Source of the DNA: CAYUHK01 sp964475165
GTDB lineage: Bacteria > Verrucomicrobiota > Kiritimatiellia > JAAZAB01
Length of the DNA stretch: 64,000 nt
Assembly: GCA_964475165.1 (NCBI GenBank)
Contig: CAYYVN010000009.1
Location: forward strand, 11,668-75,667
Reading direction: 5' to 3'
The position numbers and the translations under genes were made by a program. A model generated the notes under the pieces. The model ran no database searches, was not told the DNA's origin, and saw nothing but the letters and a program-made list of their open reading frames with translations. Shown here one piece after another: positions 24,450 to 33,430 of this stretch (positions are counted from its first letter, which is position 1; each line of letters starts with the position of its first letter).

Positions 24450-25319
24450 ATGAGCACTATTGGCATTATCGGTTATGGATATGTGGGCCGCTCGGTGGAA
24501 TATGGTTTTGTGGAGCATGACCGTCAACGCGGGCAGGAGCCCAAGCATCGCGCTCTGGTCTATGATAAATATAAACCTCGCGATCCACTGGCCCAAGTGC
24601 TGGAAGAAAGCGAAATCATCTTCGCTTGCCTGCCCACGCCCTATGATGAAGAAAAACTGCATATCGATCTGACGATCTATGATCAATGCATGGCCGAAAT
24701 CTGCCCCCAAATCGCCGGCCGTGGCAAGATCATGGTGATCAAATCCACCGTGGCCCCCGGCACTACGCGTCGTTACGCCAGCCTTTATCCCCAGGTGCCC
24801 TTTGCCATGAATCCTGAATTTCTAACCGAAGCCAATTACCTGCAGGATTTCGTGCAGACCGATCGCATCGTGATCGGGGCCGATAACGACTGGGTCTCGC
24901 AGAAGATCATTGATCTCTATCGTTCCTGTTTCCCGACTACCATCATCATGCCCATGAGCTCGGTTGCGGCTGAAATCGTCAAATATCAAGCCAATATCAT
25001 GCTGGCCACCAAGGTTGCTTTGGCCAATATCTTCTATGACCTCTGCCAGGCCGAAGGCGTCAAATACGACGATGTTAAAAAGGCGGTGGCCCTCGATAAG
25101 CGTATTGGTACCAGTCATATGGATGTCACTACGGACCGCGGCTTCGGCGGCAAATGCTTTCCCAAGGATCTGGGCGCCTTGATCGGGCGCTGCCACGAGC
25201 TCAAGGTGGATTGCAAGGTGCTCGAGGAAGTCCACGCCTATAACCTGCGCATCAGGAAAGTGAGAGACTGGCACGAAATCGCCGGCGCCACCGTCGGCGG
25301 GCGTATCTATGCTGAATAG
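24450..25319 (+). CDS. UDP-glucose/GDP-mannose dehydrogenase family protein (short form)
   Basis: NAD-dependent four-electron oxidation of a nucleotide sugar to its uronic acid. The 289 residues hold a Rossmann start (IGIIGYGYVGRSVE), KSTVAPGTTRR, AMNPEFLTEANYLQDF, the catalytic-region Lys in IVKYQANIML, and the catalytic Cys in GFGGKCFPKD. It is shorter than typical Ugd (about 390-450) because it ends soon after the catalytic loop and lacks most of the C-terminal UDP-binding domain. The shortness looks natural, with a clean stop and no frameshift seen. The substrate nucleotide sugar is therefore uncertain. The gene stands alone. Confidence 0.8.
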   Translation: MSTIGIIGYGYVGRSVEYGFVEHDRQRGQEPKHRALVYDKYKPRDPLAQVLEESEIIFACLPTPYDEEKLHIDLTIYDQCMAEICPQIAGRGKIMVIKSTVAPGTTRRYASLYPQVPFAMNPEFLTEANYLQDFVQTDRIVIGADNDWVSQKIIDLYRSCFPTTIIMPMSSVAAEIVKYQANIMLATKVALANIFYDLCQAEGVKYDDVKKAVALDKRIGTSHMDVTTDRGFGGKCFPKDLGALIGRCHELKVDCKVLEEVHAYNLRIRKVRDWHEIAGATVGGRIYAE

Positions 25320-25346
25320 CCGGCTGGCGTCTGGCCGGTTGGCGGA

Positions 25347-25874
25347 CTAGAAAACCAGCCGCGCCGCGGCGCCCAGCGTCAGGGTATCGCTAGCAATCTT
25401 TTTACCCTCGCTGCTGAGGTCCGACCAGTCTTCGAAGCGATAATTGCAGTTGAGATCCAAGTGCAGGATGGGCAGAAGCGGAATATCCAACCCGGCCCGC
25501 AGTGCGTAGAAGGGCTGATCGCTGAGCTTGCCATCAGTGATGTAGCCGCCGATGCCCGCCGCCACATAAATTACCTTGCCCAAGATCAGATGGGCTTGGG
25601 GTTGATAAACGGCCTGGTCGGCGCCACCGAATCCTTTAGGAAACCATTCCACGCCCGCCTCGGCGCCGATCCAACCATAATGGACTTGATACATCAGCAG
25701 ATAAGAAAAACCATCCTTATCCACAGCTTGGGCATCAAGGTTTTTGAGGGTGGTCCAGTAATGGGCGCCTACGCCCAGTTGCTGGCTGAGGGCGCTGCTT
25801 TCAGCCCGGGCCATACCGGCTAGCGCTAAAAACATTCCGAGCGCGACGCTGTAGATGATGCTCGATCGTTGCAT
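25347..25874 (-). CDS. Small outer-membrane beta-barrel protein
   Basis: The 175-residue product has a signal peptide (SVALGMFLALAGMARA) followed by alternating hydrophobic strands (VGAHYWTTLKNL, FSYLLMYQVHYGW, IYVAAGIGGYI, LNCNYRFEDW). It ends in LVF, as an outer-membrane barrel should, and about eight strands fit. It resembles small porin-like or OmpX/W-type barrels, but I recognise no specific family. It is divergently transcribed from fhs, with a good promoter (25922-25950). Confidence 0.65.
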   Translation of the reverse strand: MQRSSIIYSVALGMFLALAGMARAESSALSQQLGVGAHYWTTLKNLDAQAVDKDGFSYLLMYQVHYGWIGAEAGVEWFPKGFGGADQAVYQPQAHLILGKVIYVAAGIGGYITDGKLSDQPFYALRAGLDIPLLPILHLDLNCNYRFEDWSDLSSEGKKIASDTLTLGAAARLVF

Positions 25875-25921
25875 GGATTCTGCCTCCTTATTTGTCTCCG
25901 GATAGCCCCGCCGTTTAGCGA

Positions 25922-25950
25922 AATCTATCGTGCCGCCGCTTCAGCGTCAA
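25922..25950 (-). promoter_or_regulatory. Sigma-70 promoter for the outer-membrane protein gene
   Basis: Minus strand TTGACG (25950-25945), 17 bases, TAGATT (25927-25922). Confidence 0.5.
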
Positions 25951-25978
25951 GCCCCACGGCGCGGCATCTCATTGCCGG

Positions 25979-26006
25979 TTGCTTTTTCAAGCGCATCTGC
26001 TAAAGT
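25979..26006 (+). promoter_or_regulatory. Possible promoter for fhs
   Basis: TTGCTT, 16 bases, TAAAGT. The predicted start is only a few bases before the fhs ATG at 26019, which would make a nearly leaderless mRNA, consistent with the weak ribosome-binding site. Confidence 0.35.
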
Positions 26007-26018
26007 CCTCCACCGGAT

Positions 26019-27818
26019 ATGAAAACCGTTGAGCCGCATAGAAAAACATCCGCTCCGCAGCTGGATCCTCACACCATGCCGGATTGGCAAATCGCCAGCG
26101 CCGCCGAAGCGCACCTGAAGCCTTTTCGGCAACTGGGAGCCGAGCTGGGCTTGCAGCCCGCGGAATTGATACCCATGGGGCATCAATTGGGCAAGGTGGA
26201 TTACCGCTCGGTTTTAGCGCGCTTGCGCCAGGCACCCCGTGGGAAATATGTCGCCATCACCGCCATTACGCCTACGCCGCTGGGAGAAGGCAAAACCACC
26301 ACCACCATGGGCTTGATCGACGGGCTGGGCCGTTTGGGTCGGCGTGTCTGCGGCGCCATCCGTCAGCCCAGCAGTGGCCCCACCTTCAACATCAAAGGCT
26401 CGGGCGCCGGCGGCGGCCTGGCCCAATGCGTCCCGCTGACGCCGCTTTCCATTCGTTTGACGGGCGATATTGATTCTGTGACCAACGCCCATAACCTGGC
26501 CATGGTGGCCTTGACCGCCCGTTTGCAACATGAACGCAATTATGATGACGCCCGCCTGGCGCAAAGCGGATTAAAAAGGCTCAATATTGATCCGCAGCGT
26601 GTGCTGCTCAAATGGGCGTTGGATTTTTGCGCGCAGTCCCTGCGCCATATCAGCATTGGTCAGGGTGGTAAGCTGGATGGGATCCCGATGGAATCCGGCT
26701 TTCAGATCTCCGTCTCCAGCGAAATCATGGCTATTTTGGCCGTGGCCAGGGATCTGGCGGATTTTCGGGAACGTATGGGCCGCATCGTCGTGGCCTTGGA
26801 TAAAGAGGGGCGCGAGGTGACCACGCGCGATCTGGAAGTGGATGGGGCCATGACGGCCTGGATGCTGGAGGCTCTCAATCCCAACCTGCTCCAGACTCTG
26901 GAAGGACACCCAGTCTTCGTGCACGCTGGGCCCTTTGCCAATATTGCCATCGGCCAAAGCTCCATCATTGCCGATGAGCTGGGCCTGCGTCTGGCTGATT
27001 ATCATATCACCGAAAGCGGCTTTGGCGCTGATATCGGCTTTGAGAAGTTCTGGAATCTAAAATGCCGCCTATCCGGCTTGGTGCCCAATGCGGTGGTCAT
27101 TGTGTGCACGGTGCGTGCGCTCAAAATGCATGGCGGCGGACCTGCCGTCCGGCCGGGAGTGCCCCTGGATGAGGCTTATCAAAGGGAAAACCTGGCCTTG
27201 CTCGAGCGCGGCTGCGAAAACCTCAGAGCCCACATTGAGATAGTCAAAAAAAGCGGCCTGCGCCCCGTAGTCTGCCTGAATGCTTTTCATACGGATACGC
27301 CGGCCGAAGTGGCCTTGATCAAGCGTGTGGCCGAGGCGCACGGCGCGCTGGCCGCCTTGGCGCGGCATTGGGCGGCCGGCGGCGCCGGGGCCCAGGAACT
27401 GGCCGAAGCCGTCATCGCTGCCTGTGAAGAAAAATCGTCATTCAAATTCCTTTATGCTGCTGAGCTGCCGCTCCGCCAACGCGTGGAGATTATTGCCCGG
27501 GAAGTCTATGGCGCGCGCTCCGTCAGCTACAGCCCTGCGGCGACCGCCAAAATCGCGGCTTGCGAAGCCGATCCGCAAACCGCCCGCTTGGGAGTCTGCA
27601 TGGTTAAAACTCATCTGAGCCTCTCGCATGATCCGCTCCTGAAAGGTCGTCCGCGCGGCTGGGATTTGCCTATTCATGATCTTCTGGTTTATAAAGGCGC
27701 CGGATTGGTGGTGCCGGTAGCCGGCGCCATTCAGTTGATGCCCGGCACGGCCTCCAACCCGGCTTTCCGGCGCATAGATGTGGATCTAGCCAGCGGCCGG
27801 GTGCAAGGACTCTTTTAA
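26019..27818 (+). CDS. fhs: Formate-tetrahydrofolate ligase
   Basis: ATP-dependent formation of 10-formyl-tetrahydrofolate, for purine synthesis or the methyl branch of the Wood-Ljungdahl pathway. The 599 residues include the P-loop TPTPLGEGKTTTTMG (about residue 88), RQPSSGPTFNIKGSGAGGG, the VTNAHNLAMVA region, and near the C-terminus GAIQLMPGT. The length is slightly above the usual 555-560, owing to an N-terminal extension of about 20 residues; an ATG at 26076 would remove it. A DEAD-box helicase follows 13 bases later. folC in this window supplies polyglutamylated folate. Confidence 0.96.
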   Translation: MKTVEPHRKTSAPQLDPHTMPDWQIASAAEAHLKPFRQLGAELGLQPAELIPMGHQLGKVDYRSVLARLRQAPRGKYVAITAITPTPLGEGKTTTTMGLIDGLGRLGRRVCGAIRQPSSGPTFNIKGSGAGGGLAQCVPLTPLSIRLTGDIDSVTNAHNLAMVALTARLQHERNYDDARLAQSGLKRLNIDPQRVLLKWALDFCAQSLRHISIGQGGKLDGIPMESGFQISVSSEIMAILAVARDLADFRERMGRIVVALDKEGREVTTRDLEVDGAMTAWMLEALNPNLLQTLEGHPVFVHAGPFANIAIGQSSIIADELGLRLADYHITESGFGADIGFEKFWNLKCRLSGLVPNAVVIVCTVRALKMHGGGPAVRPGVPLDEAYQRENLALLERGCENLRAHIEIVKKSGLRPVVCLNAFHTDTPAEVALIKRVAEAHGALAALARHWAAGGAGAQELAEAVIAACEEKSSFKFLYAAELPLRQRVEIIAREVYGARSVSYSPAATAKIAACEADPQTARLGVCMVKTHLSLSHDPLLKGRPRGWDLPIHDLLVYKGAGLVVPVAGAIQLMPGTASNPAFRRIDVDLASGRVQGLF

Positions 27819-27831
27819 GATTAAAACTTTA

Positions 27832-29229
27832 TTGCAGAAATTAAAAAAAAGATTGCGCCGGCCTCGAAATCCGGCCGATCAGTCAAGCCCGGCTGTCCCC
27901 AGTAGCGCCGCCACCCAACCGGCCTCTGGCAGGCGAGAACCTCACCGCGCCGCCGGCCCCGCACCGCTGGCGGACCAGGCAGATAAAATGCCTTTCCATG
28001 ATCTGGCTTTGCCTCAGCCTATTCTGCAGGCCCTGGCTGATCTTGAATTCGCTTATTGCACCCCCATCCAGGCGCAGATCCTGCCGGCCTTGCTGGAAGG
28101 TCGCGATGCCGGCGGGCGCGCGCAAACCGGGACCGGTAAAACCGCCGCTTTCCTGATCGCCATCTTCACCCGCCTGCTGCGCACGCCGCTGACCAGCCAG
28201 CCGCGCCGCGGCACCCCGCGCGCTTTGGTCATTGCGCCCACCCGTGAATTGGCTATGCAGATTTTCAAGGATGCCCAGCTGCTGGGCAAATATGGTTCTT
28301 TCCAGAATATGGTGGTCTTTGGCGGGATGGATTATAAACAGCAACAAGAGCAGTTGCGCAGATCTAAGCTCGATCTGCTGGTGGCAACGCCCGGCCGCCT
28401 GCTCGATTTTCGGCGCTCCGGATATCTCAATCTGGGCCGGGTGGAGGCGCTGGTTATCGATGAGGCTGACCGTATGCTGGATATGGGCTTCATCCCCGAT
28501 GTCCGCAAAATCATCTATAGCCTGCCGCCCAAGGGCCAGCGCCAGACCATGCTCTTCAGCGCTACCCTTAGCCAGGATATCATCCGCTTGGCTTCACGCT
28601 GGATGCACGATCCCTTGATGGTGGCCGCCGATCCGGAACAGGTCACCGTGAAAAACATCGATCAGCGGATCTATGCCGTGGCCGCCCAGGATAAATTCGC
28701 CCTGCTTTTTAATCTCCTGCAACGCGAGTCGCTGCAAAGAGTGCTTGTCTTCCGTAATCGGCGCGATGGCGTCGATCAGTTGGCGCGTCAGTTGGCCCAG
28801 GCGGGGATTCCCGCGGCCCAGTTATCGGGCGAAATCCCCCAGGAAAAACGCATCAGGGTATTAGAGGATTTTCGCGCCGGGCGTATGCGGGTTGTGGTGG
28901 CCACCGATGTCGCCGGGCGGGGCATCCATGTCGAGGGCATCACCCATGTGATCAACTATGATGTGCCCTGGGAAGCAGAGGATTATGTGCATCGTATCGG
29001 GCGCACCGGGCGCGCCGGAGCAGCCGGCGTCGCCATCACCTTCGCTTGCGAAGAGGGCTCCTTCGGTATTCCGGCTATTGAAGGATTCATCGCTCAGGAT
29101 TTGCCCTGCCAGCAGCCGGAAGAAAATTGGCTGCAGCTCCCGTCGGAAGTCACGCGCCGCATTGCGGCCAGCCCCGGCGCTCCCCGCCGCCGGCGCCCGC
29201 CAGCGCGGCCGCGCCGCCGCCGGCGTTGA
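27832..29229 (+). CDS. DEAD-box ATP-dependent RNA helicase (RhlE/RhlB type)
   Basis: RNA helicase for mRNA decay or ribosome assembly. It has all core motifs: CTPIQAQ (Q motif), AQTGTGKTAAF, APTRELAMQ, TPGRLLD, VIDEADRMLDMGF, FSATL, and in the second domain VATDVAGRGIH and HRIGRTGRAG. A basic tail of Arg/Pro ends the protein, as in RhlE/DeaD-type enzymes that bind RNA non-specifically. The start is uncertain: TTG at 27832 gives 465 residues with a Pro/Ala-rich N-terminus, while the ATG at 27988 would start just before the Q motif. It follows fhs closely. Confidence 0.93.
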   Translation: MQKLKKRLRRPRNPADQSSPAVPSSAATQPASGRREPHRAAGPAPLADQADKMPFHDLALPQPILQALADLEFAYCTPIQAQILPALLEGRDAGGRAQTGTGKTAAFLIAIFTRLLRTPLTSQPRRGTPRALVIAPTRELAMQIFKDAQLLGKYGSFQNMVVFGGMDYKQQQEQLRRSKLDLLVATPGRLLDFRRSGYLNLGRVEALVIDEADRMLDMGFIPDVRKIIYSLPPKGQRQTMLFSATLSQDIIRLASRWMHDPLMVAADPEQVTVKNIDQRIYAVAAQDKFALLFNLLQRESLQRVLVFRNRRDGVDQLARQLAQAGIPAAQLSGEIPQEKRIRVLEDFRAGRMRVVVATDVAGRGIHVEGITHVINYDVPWEAEDYVHRIGRTGRAGAAGVAITFACEEGSFGIPAIEGFIAQDLPCQQPEENWLQLPSEVTRRIAASPGAPRRRRPPARPRRRRR

Positions 29230-29234
29230 ATCAC

Positions 29235-29909
29235 TCAGCCGGCGCGTATCCGCCGAGTGGGGCTGGCATTCAGGGTGGGCATAAAAGCATAGAGGTGGCG
29301 CCCCGGACAGAGAGTGCGATCCAGGTCACGGTGCCCGTAAACCTGCCGGCGCGGGATGCCATAGTGTTTGCGTAAGAGCGTCACCAATTGCAGCAGCGTC
29401 GCTTTCTGTGCCAGCGCCGGTTTCTGCAGTTCAAAGTTGCCCAGTAACATCACACCCAGATTGCCGGGATTGTTGCCTGAGACATGGGCGCCTTGATACT
29501 GCAGGGAGCGTCCTTCCCAGACCCGCCCGGCATGGTCAATGATGAAATGATAGCCGATATCACCATAGCCCAGGCGGCGATGCGCACCCCAAACCTGCCG
29601 TAAATCCTGAACCACATTCTCTAACGCCAGATTGTGATTGGTGCGATTGCCTTCATGATGGATGGTGATGCGCTCATAGGGCGTTGTCGGCCCCAGGCGA
29701 GAATAGATGGGCGCCGCCCGCGTCCAGGCGGCCCGCGGATGAAAGACCGTCTTTTTAGCCAAAGCCTGACGCAGGGCCGCCGCATCAGTTGAGTCGGCCG
29801 CCAACAGTGTCCTGGGCCGGCCGCATAACAGGGCTCCGGCCAGCAGGGCCAGCGTCCGCTGGAATTGCCGGCGGGTCATGCTAGCCTGGAAAGGGGCGCT
29901 GCTGAGCAT
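29235..29909 (-). CDS. Secreted N-acetylmuramoyl-L-alanine amidase (PGRP/amidase_2)
   Basis: Zinc amidase that cleaves the stem peptide from peptidoglycan. The 224 residues begin with a twin-arginine-like signal (MTRRQFQRTLALLAGALL). The amidase domain (about 55-210) has ITIHHEGNRT, GYGDIGYHFIID, VWEGRSLQYQGAHVSGNN and a final HRDLDRTLCPGRHLY. The His-His-Cys zinc ligands are all present. The start could be the ATG at 29909 or the one ten codons in, directly at the twin-arginine motif. It converges on the helicase gene with five bases between stops. Likely role: wall recycling or remodelling. Confidence 0.88.
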   Translation of the reverse strand: MLSSAPFQASMTRRQFQRTLALLAGALLCGRPRTLLAADSTDAAALRQALAKKTVFHPRAAWTRAAPIYSRLGPTTPYERITIHHEGNRTNHNLALENVVQDLRQVWGAHRRLGYGDIGYHFIIDHAGRVWEGRSLQYQGAHVSGNNPGNLGVMLLGNFELQKPALAQKATLLQLVTLLRKHYGIPRRQVYGHRDLDRTLCPGRHLYAFMPTLNASPTRRIRAG

Positions 29910-30011
29910 GGTTTTTCTTTCACTGATCTTCTAGATAAGCGCAATCATAAGTTGGCTGATGGAGCAGGGCAAGATTTTATTGCTCAAGGCCAAGGCGGCC
30001 CCGCCGGCTGG

Positions 30012-32516
30012 CTAGTAGAAGCTATAGATAGTGCCAGCCGGCGGCATAGATTGGTAGGCGCCCATATCGATCAGGCCACCACTGATGCGTTTCGCGCCGA
30101 CCAGATCCACTGTATCAATGATGCCATTGGTCGTGCCGGCGCGGCGTGCCGGAGAGGAAGCGCTCAAGCGATAATCTCCGCCGGCCCAATCGATGAACTG
30201 TGGATCGTCGGAGATATTGCCCGAGCCGACAAGATCAGGCGCCGTCGTGCAATTATAAGAGCCGGCGCACTGCACGCTATTCATTACTACACCATTAGTG
30301 GTGCTCCAAGTATTGGAATAGACAATACAGTTAGTTAGATAGCAGCCAGAGATACCGGCCCGGGGCGTTCCGCTATGAATAACATGATTACTCACAACTG
30401 TGCAATTGATCAAGGTTGATTGCCGAGAGCTATGGCCGGCAATGGCTGAGCCAACGTAGTAGCTTACATTGTTGGCAATCAAACAATTGCGCAGGGTGGC
30501 AGGATAATCCGCCCATACTCCACCGCCGTTGCTGCTACCACCAGGAGCTTGATTATCCACTATATGGCAACGGAGCAGCAGGCCGTTAGTTATATAGACC
30601 CCGCCACCGCGCCGCGGAGTGTAATTATTGCTGATTACGCTATCGATGACTTCGCCGCCCAACATATAGATCCCGCCGCCGGCATCACTGTTCTTTTCTG
30701 CCTTGTTTGCGGCAATAATGCAGTTGGTAATCAGGCCAGAAACCATATAGACCCCGCCACCGGCGCCCAGATTATTATTGGACACGATAGTGCAGTTCTC
30801 TATTATCCCGCCCACCATATATACTCCAGGCCCATTGGTGGCATTAGCAATCGTCAGGCCTGAGAGAACCGCTTCCGGATGATAGATATTGAAAATATTA
30901 TTCGCATTGGTGGTGAGAGAGGCGCGCCGCAGCAGGGTCTCATCGCGTCCGGCCACGCCCTCCACGCGCACGCCCTTGGAAATAGTTATCGGCTCAATCA
31001 AGGCATAGACGCCATTGCTCACTAAGACGCAAGGGTTGGGCGCCCCGCCGGCTGAGCCTGCTTCGGCTGCCAGCACCGCATCCTGAATATTGCCGGCGGC
31101 CTCCTCCCAGGAAGCATAGGGAAAACTGCCCGTGCCGCCCTCAGCCACATAGCTGGTGGCCACACCCACCATCACGGCATCGACCAACTTATGGCTGGCC
31201 ACAGCGCCCAGAGAGTTGCTGACCGTCAAGGTGATATCGTAGCGGCCGGGGCCAAAAGTATGGGTGGCTGTGCTCAAGCTCGCGCCACTCTGTACCGGGC
31301 TGCCATCGCCAAAATCCCACCAGTAATGGCTGATATTAGTGCTCGTGCCACCCAGAACAGCCTGGCAGGAGGCTGTGACAGATTCCCAGCCGGCGGCGGG
31401 TGTGACGGTGAAGCGGCAGCTCAGAGGCCCCGTCCCATAATCCGGCGCCTCATAGCAGCCCATATCGTGGAATAGCCCCAGGTTATTGCCATTCAGCGGC
31501 CGTGGATTGCCATCCAGGTCGTCGGTGATATGGGCCAGATTGGTGCCGGCATCAATGGCCGGCGAACCGAATTGCAGACGGAAATCGCTATTCGCCAGAT
31601 CCACGAACTGCGGATCAGCGCCAATGTTGCCTTCCCCCGGTTGTCTGATAGGAGAGCAAGAGTAGCTGCTCGTGCAAGCCACGAAATCACTCACGCCATT
31701 ATAGGCCACAATACAGTTGGTCAGAGTACAGCCATATAGACCATCAACCTGGTAGGCTGCGCGTTGTCTGGTGACGCGGTTACTCACCACGGTGCAGTTC
31801 ACTAGCGTGGCGCCATTTGCTCCGGCGACTTTGTTTTCGCACATATTGTAGGCGATCAGACAATTATAAGCCTTGACGCCTGCTAGGCCGCCGCAGGAGT
31901 CAGCCGCTTTATTGGAGACGATTACACAGCGGGTCAGAGTGCCGGCGCTGCCGCCCGCTCCTGCCGCGCCAATATTCTGAGCTGAATTATAGCAGATGAT
32001 GGAATCAAAGACCTTGGCGTTAGCCGTCATAAAATCGCAGCCGCCAGACCGCGTCCCCGAATGGTTGGAACTAACGATGCAATTGCTGACTATCCCATTC
32101 CACATCTTCACGCCGATGTTTCTGCCGCCAGTGATGGTGAAGCCCTCCACAACGGCATTGGCATTACTGACGATGAAGATCGGAGCTGGTAGATTGGTGC
32201 CACTGACGATAGTCGCTTCGCGGCCAGCCAGGCCTTTGACCGTCAATGCGGCTGTGATCTGGATACCCAGTGTGGGGGTGATGGAGTTGGAGGCGTAATA
32301 GAAACCGTTAGAGACCAGCACCGTATCGTAGGAGTCGGTATGGGCGCTGGCATAATCCACCGCCGTCTGGATATTGGTGGCCGCCGTCTCCCAGGTATTA
32401 TAAGGCTCCACATGCGTGCCGTCGAGGGAGACATAGACTGTATCGGCGGCCCAGGCACTGGAGAACCAGGCGCCCAATAGGCCGAGGAGCATATAGTGAA
32501 AGGATCGGTTCAGCAT
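30012..32516 (-). CDS. Large secreted beta-helix protein with central PKD domain
   Basis: An 834-residue exported protein: signal peptide (about 1-23, ending SSAWA), a first right-handed parallel beta-helix (about 30-360), a PKD domain (about 364-450; HYWWDFGDGSP, HTFGPGRYDITLTVSN) and a second beta-helix (about 455-825). Each helix half has the same plan: YVSLDGT/YVAEGGTG start, a WE.AA.NIQ.AV motif, VLVSNG, repeated NC[TI][VI].SN turns, and an end reading DPQFIDWAGGDYRLSASSPA, then DMG.Y. This plan is typical of polymorphic outer-membrane-protein/choice-of-anchor-type proteins of PVC bacteria. It is probably surface-exposed and binds or cleaves polysaccharide; no catalytic motif is identified. 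Confidence 0.78.
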   Translation of the reverse strand: MLNRSFHYMLLGLLGAWFSSAWAADTVYVSLDGTHVEPYNTWETAATNIQTAVDYASAHTDSYDTVLVSNGFYYASNSITPTLGIQITAALTVKGLAGREATIVSGTNLPAPIFIVSNANAVVEGFTITGGRNIGVKMWNGIVSNCIVSSNHSGTRSGGCDFMTANAKVFDSIICYNSAQNIGAAGAGGSAGTLTRCVIVSNKAADSCGGLAGVKAYNCLIAYNMCENKVAGANGATLVNCTVVSNRVTRQRAAYQVDGLYGCTLTNCIVAYNGVSDFVACTSSYSCSPIRQPGEGNIGADPQFVDLANSDFRLQFGSPAIDAGTNLAHITDDLDGNPRPLNGNNLGLFHDMGCYEAPDYGTGPLSCRFTVTPAAGWESVTASCQAVLGGTSTNISHYWWDFGDGSPVQSGASLSTATHTFGPGRYDITLTVSNSLGAVASHKLVDAVMVGVATSYVAEGGTGSFPYASWEEAAGNIQDAVLAAEAGSAGGAPNPCVLVSNGVYALIEPITISKGVRVEGVAGRDETLLRRASLTTNANNIFNIYHPEAVLSGLTIANATNGPGVYMVGGIIENCTIVSNNNLGAGGGVYMVSGLITNCIIAANKAEKNSDAGGGIYMLGGEVIDSVISNNYTPRRGGGVYITNGLLLRCHIVDNQAPGGSSNGGGVWADYPATLRNCLIANNVSYYVGSAIAGHSSRQSTLINCTVVSNHVIHSGTPRAGISGCYLTNCIVYSNTWSTTNGVVMNSVQCAGSYNCTTAPDLVGSGNISDDPQFIDWAGGDYRLSASSPARRAGTTNGIIDTVDLVGAKRISGGLIDMGAYQSMPPAGTIYSFY

Positions 32517-32538
32517 AGTAATCAGCCTTGAAAGTTAA

Positions 32539-32567
32539 AGTATGGGGTCACAGCCCTCTGGAGTCAA
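32539..32567 (-). promoter_or_regulatory. Sigma-70 promoter for the beta-helix gene
   Basis: Minus strand TTGACT (32567-32562), 17 bases, CATACT (32544-32539), about 23 bases before the ATG. Confidence 0.45.
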
Positions 32568-32569
32568 AT

Positions 32570-32621
32570 AAAAAAAATTAGCCCAGCCGCGCCCTTTGAG
32601 CGGGTCTCAACAGGTCCTGGG
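32570..32621 (-). terminator. Probable intrinsic terminator after tRNA-Val
   Basis: On the minus strand an outer CCCAG/CTGGG stem (32621-32617 with 32586-32582) encloses an inner TTGAG-ACCCG-CTCAA hairpin. After CTAA it is followed by T8. It lies between tRNA-Val and the promoter of the beta-helix gene. Confidence 0.5.
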
Positions 32622-32634
32622 TCGCGGGGAGGGA

Positions 32635-32707
32635 TGGGCGATACTGGACTTGAACCAGTAACATCTACCGTGTAAGGGTAGCGCTCTGCCAATTGAGCTA
32701 ATCGCCC
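32635..32707 (-). tRNA. tRNA-Val (anticodon TAC)
   Basis: Minus-strand cloverleaf, 73 nt: acceptor GGGCGAT/ATCGCCC, D-arm AGCTCAATTGGCAGAGC, anticodon loop CTTACAC giving TAC, T-arm with GGTTCAAGTCC and discriminator A. CCA is not encoded. Confidence 0.95.
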
Positions 32708-32806
32708 GTCTGCTGATCGGCACAGTTTCGGCTGCTGGCGAGAGACTAACCTATGGCTCAGCAAAGCTCAACCCTTGATAGTTGCCTTGCCGAGGGGGCA
32801 TCTGCT

Positions 32807-33430
32807 ATGCTGCGCCGCATGAAGACCAAGGCGCCGTTATCCATTGCCGTGTTGGGATCGGGGCAGGGCAGTAACTTCCAGGCTATTGCCGATGCCATTC
32901 AGGAGCAATCCTTGGTGGCGCGCATTGTTTGTGTGCTGGCCGATAATCCGGCGGCCTTCATTCTGGAACGGGCCCGCCGCTTGGGCGTGCCGGCTGAATA
33001 TATTGATCCGGCGCCCTATAAAAACAAGCTGGCCGGCGCCGCCGAATTGAAGACCATCGAGCGTTTGCGTTATTACCGGGCGGAATTGATTGTGCTGGCC
33101 GGGTTCATGCGCATCATCAAGGCGCATTTATTGGCGGCTTATCCGGCGCGCATCATCAACATTCATCCCTCGCTCTTACCGGCCTTTCCCGGCTTGCATT
33201 CCTGGAAACAGGCCCTGGATTATGGGGTGAAAGTATCGGGATGCACCGTGCATTTCGTGGATGCCGGTATGGATAGCGGCCCGATCATCCTGCAAAGGAC
33301 GGTGCCGGTGCTGCCCGATGATACGCCCGAGACTTTACATGCGCGCATCCAGGAGCAGGAACATCAAGCCTATCCCGAAGCTATTCGTCAGCTCATCGCC
33401 AACTATAATTCTCCGGATCATAAGCGATGA
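32807..33430 (+). CDS. purN: Phosphoribosylglycinamide formyltransferase PurN
   Basis: PurN uses 10-formyl-tetrahydrofolate to formylate GAR, the third step of purine synthesis. The 207 residues contain IAVLGSGQGSNFQAI, VLAGFMRII, the catalytic block RIINIHPSLLPAFPG with Asn-His, and VHFVDAGMDSGPII with the catalytic Asp. I used the ATG at 32807 because GAGGGGG lies eight bases upstream. The ATG at 32819 is a good alternative and would follow a possible TTGCCT-18-TATGCT promoter as a nearly leaderless start. It overlaps the endonuclease gene by four bases (ATGA). It shares the folate one-carbon pool with fhs. Confidence 0.94.
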   Translation: MLRRMKTKAPLSIAVLGSGQGSNFQAIADAIQEQSLVARIVCVLADNPAAFILERARRLGVPAEYIDPAPYKNKLAGAAELKTIERLRYYRAELIVLAGFMRIIKAHLLAAYPARIINIHPSLLPAFPGLHSWKQALDYGVKVSGCTVHFVDAGMDSGPIILQRTVPVLPDDTPETLHARIQEQEHQAYPEAIRQLIANYNSPDHKR

